A DNA stretch of 64,000 nucleotides. It comes from Steinernema hermaphroditum. Lineage: Eukaryota > Nematoda > Chromadorea > Rhabditida > Steinernematidae. Location: assembly GCA_030435675.1 (NCBI GenBank), contig CM059625.1, forward strand, positions 2,542,001-2,606,000, written 5' to 3'. Positions within the stretch are counted from its first letter, which is position 1. Each line of letters opens with the position of its first letter. The notes under the pieces are model-generated. The model was given only the letters and a program-made list of their open reading frames with translations. It ran no database searches and was not told where the DNA came from. Below are positions 58,925-64,000 of the stretch, one piece after another. The position numbers and the translations under genes were made by a program.

Positions 58925-59528
58925 TGGAGTTCCTAACTAGGTGCGCGCAACATGGTAGTTTTCCGTTTCGTCACAAAATTGAGATTAGCACGCTGTGTTC
59001 CGGGTTATTTTTGCTGATCGAAAACAAATCTGTTTTCGCGTGAAACAAACAACTACGCCTTTTGAGGAAGTCAACATGGAAACGCACCCGGAACTTGTAT
59101 CGCATCCGCTATGTATAGTATTCCCTTGTCGCTGACCGTAGCTTGTTTACCACCAAGCTGATGATGTAGTTTGGTCGACGCGCAATTTGGGCGATTGCGT
59201 TAAAACTCGTCTGCGACTTGCAGATGGCGTCGGCGCGCCCACAGCTTATTGGAAAAAAAGAGGCAGACCCTCACGTATTTCGTTCGGCGCCGCTGCATCG
59301 TCGGCGAGTTGTTGCGAGCAGTTGTTTGTGGCCGGTGGTGCGTAAACAAAAAAGTGCAGCTAAATCTAAAGAACGCATGGTTCCGAGTTGACGATTGTTT
59401 AAGTGGGTGACCGAGGGCACCTGTTTACTCATGCGTGTCTAAAACTTCCTGTTCTTTTTCTTAAGAAGCCCATTGCAGTTTTGTTTGTGTAGATTTTAAT
59501 ACGAATACATTCCAGAAAACGCATTGAT

Positions 59529-59969
59529 ATGAAATTTGCAATCCTTATTAGCGCCGTGGTCCTGACGTCGTTCGTCGAGACCCGCTACCGCCGTGAGGAT
59601 CCCATCGAATGTGCCAGCAACCTGCGCGACAAAATGAAGTCCCTCTGCAAGCACGAGAGCGACATGTTCGCCTGTTTTAGCGACTTTTCGATCGGTATGT
59701 TGTTCGTGTTTCCACATATCAAATATCGACATTATTTAGAACCCGACCGATTCATTGAGAACGCCACGGCGGTCTGTTGCTATCAGCACCGGGAGCAGTG
59801 CACTCCGTCGTTCCTTCTGGACTTTTGCTGCACCGGAACCGACTGCGCCAAAAAATGTACACAGAATTCGGCGGCCTCCAACTTTCTGGGTTCCTTCCCA
59901 CCGGCGCAGCGGAACGCCAAATTCCAGGAGTTGATCAGAGTGGTGAAGTCGCCGGGTGTTAGAGTTTAG
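59529..59969 (+). CDS. ILP10: insulin-like secreted peptide
   Basis: Exons 59529-59694 and 59740-59969 are joined at phase 1 by a 45-base intron, giving 131 residues. The intron is a multiple of three and open, so a read-through frame exists, but the border GT-AG and phase match the paralogues. An ATTCCAG acceptor lies 13 bases before the ATG. Residues 1-18 form a signal peptide. The B-like half is C28-x11-C40-x8-C49 (CASNLRDKMKSLC, near-identical in its start to ILP8). The A-like half is C68C69-x6-C76-x8-C85C86-x4-C91-x3-C95. The x6 spacing after CC is unusual, since insulin has x3, and would enlarge the first A-chain loop. A 36-residue tail follows. AATAAA repeats begin at about 60008. Confidence 0.82.
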   Translation: MKFAILISAVVLTSFVETRYRREDPIECASNLRDKMKSLCKHESDMFACFSDFSIGMLFVFPHIKYRHYLEPDRFIENATAVCCYQHREQCTPSFLLDFCCTGTDCAKKCTQNSAASNFLGSFPPAQRNAKFQELIRVVKSPGVRV

Positions 59970-60029
59970 CGGGTTCACTGTATTTGCATGTTTATCTTAT
60001 TTTTAAATGAATAAATAAATAAATTAGTT

Positions 60030-62649
60030 ACATGAAAAGAACCTTTGAACTTCGTAGTTAGTTGAACTTATACTGAGAGACCTCTCTTACGTGCTGTGCC
60101 TGTGGAGCAGTTAAAATCAGTTTTCACGAAAGATGGGATAATGATCCTCGATGCTGATCGTTGAGGTATTCCATTTTTAGGCGCATGTTCCATGAAACAG
60201 ATCTACTGAAAAACAAGTGACTCACAGAGGCTTGAGACTTTCATAGATTATCGAAAACAAAAAACAGTATTACTTTCGGAGAAACGCAAAAAAGAAAGCA
60301 ATATTGCAGAATTGTCCATGAATAGGTCAATTCATAGCTTGATGTACCAGTATTGGTCATTGTCGCAGAATGGCAACACGATTTTTGATTTTTAGGTGTT
60401 CTAGAGTTCAAACAAATAGCCAAGATGTGGAGCGTTGAGCACCTGTTATTATTGGCAGCACTTTAACGTGGAAAGCGATGGAGAATCGGTGCAAACATCC
60501 AATTGCATTTGCATGATTTTAGCTGAGAAAGATCCTGCTAGAGGCTGAAGAGCGGTTTCCAATTTTGAAATCCAATCTAAGACGAATGTATGATTTCACG
60601 TTTCATTATGGATGTTCAACTTTTATATCGCACCTCTCCTGAAAGCCGTTCAGGAAAGAATGATCCTTGTGTTACTGTCGGTGACTGTGCTGAGATGCCT
60701 TCTGTTTTGTACTCACAGGATGTCTTGCGTTGCATTATGCGGTTGACTCGGGAAGATGAACGATGATAAGTGGGTCAATTCTTTGGAAGACTCTAGCAAA
60801 AAAACGAGCCCATTAGCAATGAGTCACTTGTTCCCAGCCAAAACAGAACATAACAGGATATTGACAATAACATACATGTACATCAGTTTACCAGGAAAAT
60901 GAGCATTTTCCTCAAGTGAAACAATAGAGACGAGCAAAAACAGTCGCTTATGTATTTGCTCTTCATTAAAAAACAACCTCGTACTATGATGTCAATCACA
61001 CAAAATCACACAAATCAGAACTTGCGCTTGGAACACGCTATCTTAGTCATCTCAGATGGTTACGATAGGATTAGCTGGCTGAGGTGTTATCTAGAAAATC
61101 CGCTTAACTTTTGTTCTCGATGAAAGGCCCAGACAGCTAATCCCAATACTGTGACGCATGTTCAAAATCAATTCTGGTATATACGGTATGTTCACGTCTA
61201 CGTGTATTTGACGGTGTGTGCTTTTTATGGCCCTAACAGCTTTGTTCCGCTTTCATGGCTTTCTTAATGCAAAATCAATGAATAATACTTAAAGCCGAAG
61301 TCGTTTCGAATTAAAAATTAAACATGTTGACGAGGGCCGAATCTTCGCAAGAACTACAAATGTCTCATTCATGGTCGTCGATTTCAAAAGGCTAAAAAAC
61401 AACAAAGACGGGGTTCCTTATGCCCACTTTGCGCCAAAACACCTGGCTCAAATTGCAGCTGTCGACGTTTTCACTGATACTACGGTAGATGCCTATTTTC
61501 GTTTTGCATTCGGCCGAACCGTTCTCGGTAACTGCGAACAATTCAAAGCGGTCTGCGGAGGGTTGCTAATGTATTCACCGAGCACTATTTTTGAGCTCGT
61601 TGTTGTTCGACGGAGGGCGGCGCCCTTGCCCGCGGTTGGCTGACCTTGTCGTGCGAGTGAACGTCTGATAAGCGCCAAAAGGGGAGGTGGGCGAGCGTTT
61701 GCCGTGAATTGTGCATTCTGTTCCTACTTAGTGTCTCTGTACTGAATAGTGATCGTCTTCGTTTCAGCTTGGCCAATTCTCGCGCGCTTTTGTGTACCTC
61801 AGTCATACCTTCAGCAGGAAGTTTTAGCTGACAGTAAAGGTAACTTTTCTATGTTATTTACAAATGAAAAAAAACCATTAAAAATCACAAAAAAAAACCA
61901 AAAAAGAAAGCAGATTTTGGTAAAAATGGCATAAATTATTTACAGTGTAAAATATTTGTGATCCAAATCAGAGAAAATTACTGTAAAATGTCTCATCTTT
62001 TATCAAGAAGAAATCTAACTGGCTACTTAAGGCTTTCCTGGAATGTCTCAAAAATACAATAACGCAAATGTCGCTGTTATGTCCGTCTATCACGCACCAC
62101 AGACATCCTTCCTTTTACTTTTCAGTAGCCCGGAAATTATAAGACCAAATCTAATTGCTTCGGAAATATCACAGCGGAAATACGGCTATTTGTTTTTGGC
62201 TATAAGCACACGCGACATTTTATCGCGATGTGCGTCGGAGTGTCAACAAAGACGCATCAATTAGTACTCATCGCCCTTTCCATTGCTAAGCACAGAGCAC
62301 TGCATTGCTTCCATTTATTAAAAGTGTGTAGTAAATAGGTATTTTTAGGTTAAGGAGCATAGAATTGCTTATTTACATACGTCATTATGGAACTCACCGT
62401 TCAAGCAACGTCATTCTATTTTTCTGCTCTTGTAATTACCCGCCACTCAGGTGATATAAAACCCATTTCTTCTTTACAGTCCTGCTTTTCTTAGCTGTCT
62501 TTTAGAAAACTATACGAAAAAGTTCCTTTTCGATAAAGGAGTATGAGTTCTATATGGTAGCTAACGCCACCCCTTCAGGATAATACAAATAGAGGTCGCG
62601 GTCACCGGACCTTAAGCCACTTAAAAAGGCGTGGCACAGTTAGAAGCAC
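60030..62649. other. Spacer between ILP10 and ILP11
   Basis: No gene is firmly supported. A possible internal exon (about 61768-61841, TTTCAG acceptor and GTAACT donor) has no recognisable partner. GATAAGCGCC lies at 61667-61676 in a GC-rich patch. Frame 61371-61643 is open without context. Confidence 0.4.
61667..61676 (+). promoter_or_regulatory. GATAAGCGCC decamer upstream of ILP11
   Basis: Exact copy of the decamer, in TGATAAG context, about 1.2 kb before the ILP11 start. Confidence 0.4.
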
Positions 62650-62657
62650 TATATAAG
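62650..62657 (+). promoter_or_regulatory. TATA-like box of ILP11
   Basis: TATATAAG about 200 bases before the ILP11 start codon. A transcript beginning near 62680 would carry a short leader removed by splicing at the ATTTCAG acceptor ending at 62847. Confidence 0.45.
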
Positions 62658-62852
62658 TCTGGTTTTTTTAATCGTTTATATGAAACCGAAACATACCGAG
62701 CTCGAGCACTCTGAGGACGGCGTTCCTCGTCTCGATCGGCGACTGTTTTTTGTGGCCCTTTTTTTGACGCGACGAGCTGCTGCTCTGCTCTGTCTTGTGC
62801 CTGAAAAGATACGAAGATGATGTGCGTTAAATTTTGTTCAATTTCAGAAAAT

Positions 62853-63244
62853 ATGTCTATGATGCTGATGACCGTTTTGCTCGTTCTGCTTGCTCCACTC
62901 ACGGCTCAGTGCAAATATGACCGTGTGTGTGGCCGAAACCTGACGAATCTCAGCGTGGAACTGTGCACATACCCCGGCATGTCGCACCCCTGCTATCGTC
63001 CTTTCCATATCCAAGGTTAGTTACAATAATTTAGTGCAAACGTAGGCGAATCTGGCCACATTTAGATGTGACGATGAGCCGACGCGACTTTATGGGTGAC
63101 ATCTGCTGTCGGCGTCATTGCTCGAAGAAGTTTTTGAAGAGCTTCTGCTGCTTCGAGCAGAGTTGCCTCGAGAGCTGCTATGAAGAATTCCGACCCCGCA
63201 ACTTCAAGTTCAACGACGACTCGCTGGAGTACGACGACAAGTGA
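62853..63244 (+). CDS. ILP11: insulin-like secreted peptide
   Basis: Exons 62853-63015 and 63066-63244 are joined at phase 1 by a 50-base intron, giving 113 residues. An in-frame ATG at 62817 exists, but an ATTTCAG acceptor at 62841-62847 lies between it and 62853, so 62853 is the better start. Residues 1-18 are a signal peptide ending LTA. The B-like half is C26-x11-C38-x8-C47 with VCGRNLTNLSVELC, keeping the CG-x2-L signature of insulin B chains. The A-like half is C68C69-x3-C73-x8-C82C83-x4-C88-x3-C92. An RR lies at 60-61 before the A-like part. The tail is acidic. One further cysteine (C20) sits at the mature N-terminus. AATAAA is at 63350. Confidence 0.85.
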
Positions 63245-63355
63245 AGATCATGTGTTGTTCAGCTCCCGCTCGACCTCCGCGCTCTTCCTAGTACCTCTGT
63301 GTTGTGCTTCAATGAATTTTGTGTAGTTATATTGTGTGCTTTCGTAGAGAATAAA

Positions 63356-64000
63356 TGTTTCAAAGATGGGCAGAGCAATGCAGTTCTTCCGTTTACTTTC
63401 ACGATTTTAAAGCGGTTCGGGAGGTTTGGGTAGCAGTAAGGACAGATCACCAGTTGCACCTCGGCCAATACCAAGAAGTTAACCTTTCAACAGATTCTAA
63501 GCTGTGTCTTCGACGATCGTATTCTTAGCGAGAGCTTACGACTCCAGCGTAGTACGGTATTGTTTCACACACATCCGTTAATTACTTTTCAGAATTTCGT
63601 CTGGAAGATTAGTCACTCAGCGATAGCTTAAACAGATTCCATCTTGATCTTCGCCCGTTGACCACATTTGGCTTATTTTTTTCTCGCTAATGTGAGTCAT
63701 GCATATAATTTTCTCCTCAAGACAATGCCTTGTTTTCGACAAACAGGCTGCGGATCACCTGTTGTTTTCCGAGGATAGTTAATTGGATAACGACGTTTTC
63801 TCAGAGCGGAAGGCAATGGCTATAAGTGTTACCGTATAATCATTACGCACACAAAGTTGCGGTTGTGCTAGCTATGAAAACCTGCAGATCACGGGAATCG
63901 TTTTGCATAGAAAAAACATTCAGATAGCATTGAATGTACAATATATGATTATCTTGGGGACTGCCCTCAAATGAATAAATCAGCGTCATATCTGCTAGCC
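63356..64000. other. Right edge, no supported gene
   Basis: No gene, repeat or structured element I can support. Confidence 0.4.

Larger units (their letters stand above)
56697..59528. other. Spacer between ILP9 and ILP10
   Basis: No gene is supported. It holds the perfect hairpin at 57507-57547 and related CCACCGTAAGCC / CTACCGTAAGCC words near 57188 and 57490. A minus-strand GATAAGCGCC lies at 58915-58924, and a GC-rich stretch (59160-59340) precedes ILP10. Confidence 0.4.

Overview
The window reads as eukaryotic, most likely nematode, nuclear DNA. Genes are short and are split by introns of mostly 40-60 bases with GT-AG borders. A pyrimidine-rich acceptor ending in CAG or TAG sits directly before most start codons, as expected where spliced leaders are added in trans. 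AATAAA signals follow most stop codons. AT-rich spacers carry RTE-type retroelement scraps and tRNA-like sequence. I cannot name the species. Exon coordinates were worked out by eye from reading frame, intron phase and paralogue comparison.

Left flank (1-10 kb): a minus-strand gene for a small acidic and proline-rich protein (1561-1911), a lysine-rich two-exon gene (5498-5908), and a short multi-exon gene (7784-8794) with the CCHC zinc knuckle and PSP domain of ZCCHC8, the scaffold of the nuclear exosome targeting complex.

The rest is dominated by two families of small secreted, cysteine-rich proteins, all on the plus strand. The first has eleven members, in blocks at 10.9-37.6 kb and 53.7-63.3 kb. 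Each has a signal peptide or N-terminal membrane anchor, an insulin-B-like half (typically C-x11-C-x8..11-C), a phase-1 intron, and an insulin-A-like half (CC-x3..6-C-x8..9-CC). Ten of the eleven carry an extra C-x4..6-C-x3-C tail, and two adjacent members have a reduced cysteine set. I call these insulin-like peptides (ILP1-ILP11).

The second family has six members in one block (41.6-52.0 kb) between the two insulin-like blocks. Each is a signal peptide followed by a stand-alone ectodomain with the ten-cysteine plan of activin/BMP type II receptors (C...C...CF...GCW...C...C...CCC...CN), with no membrane segment and no kinase (TFP1-TFP6). The first three share a conserved GC-rich, hairpin-prone block upstream of the start.

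In nematodes the insulin and TGF-beta pathways jointly control developmental arrest. One locus carrying expanded ligand-like insulin peptides and solitary TGF-beta-receptor-like ectodomains is therefore the most interesting feature here. The functional link is inference. The remaining sequence is gene-poor spacer with an 86-base satellite, several foldbacks, two RTE fragments and a tRNA-like SINE candidate.
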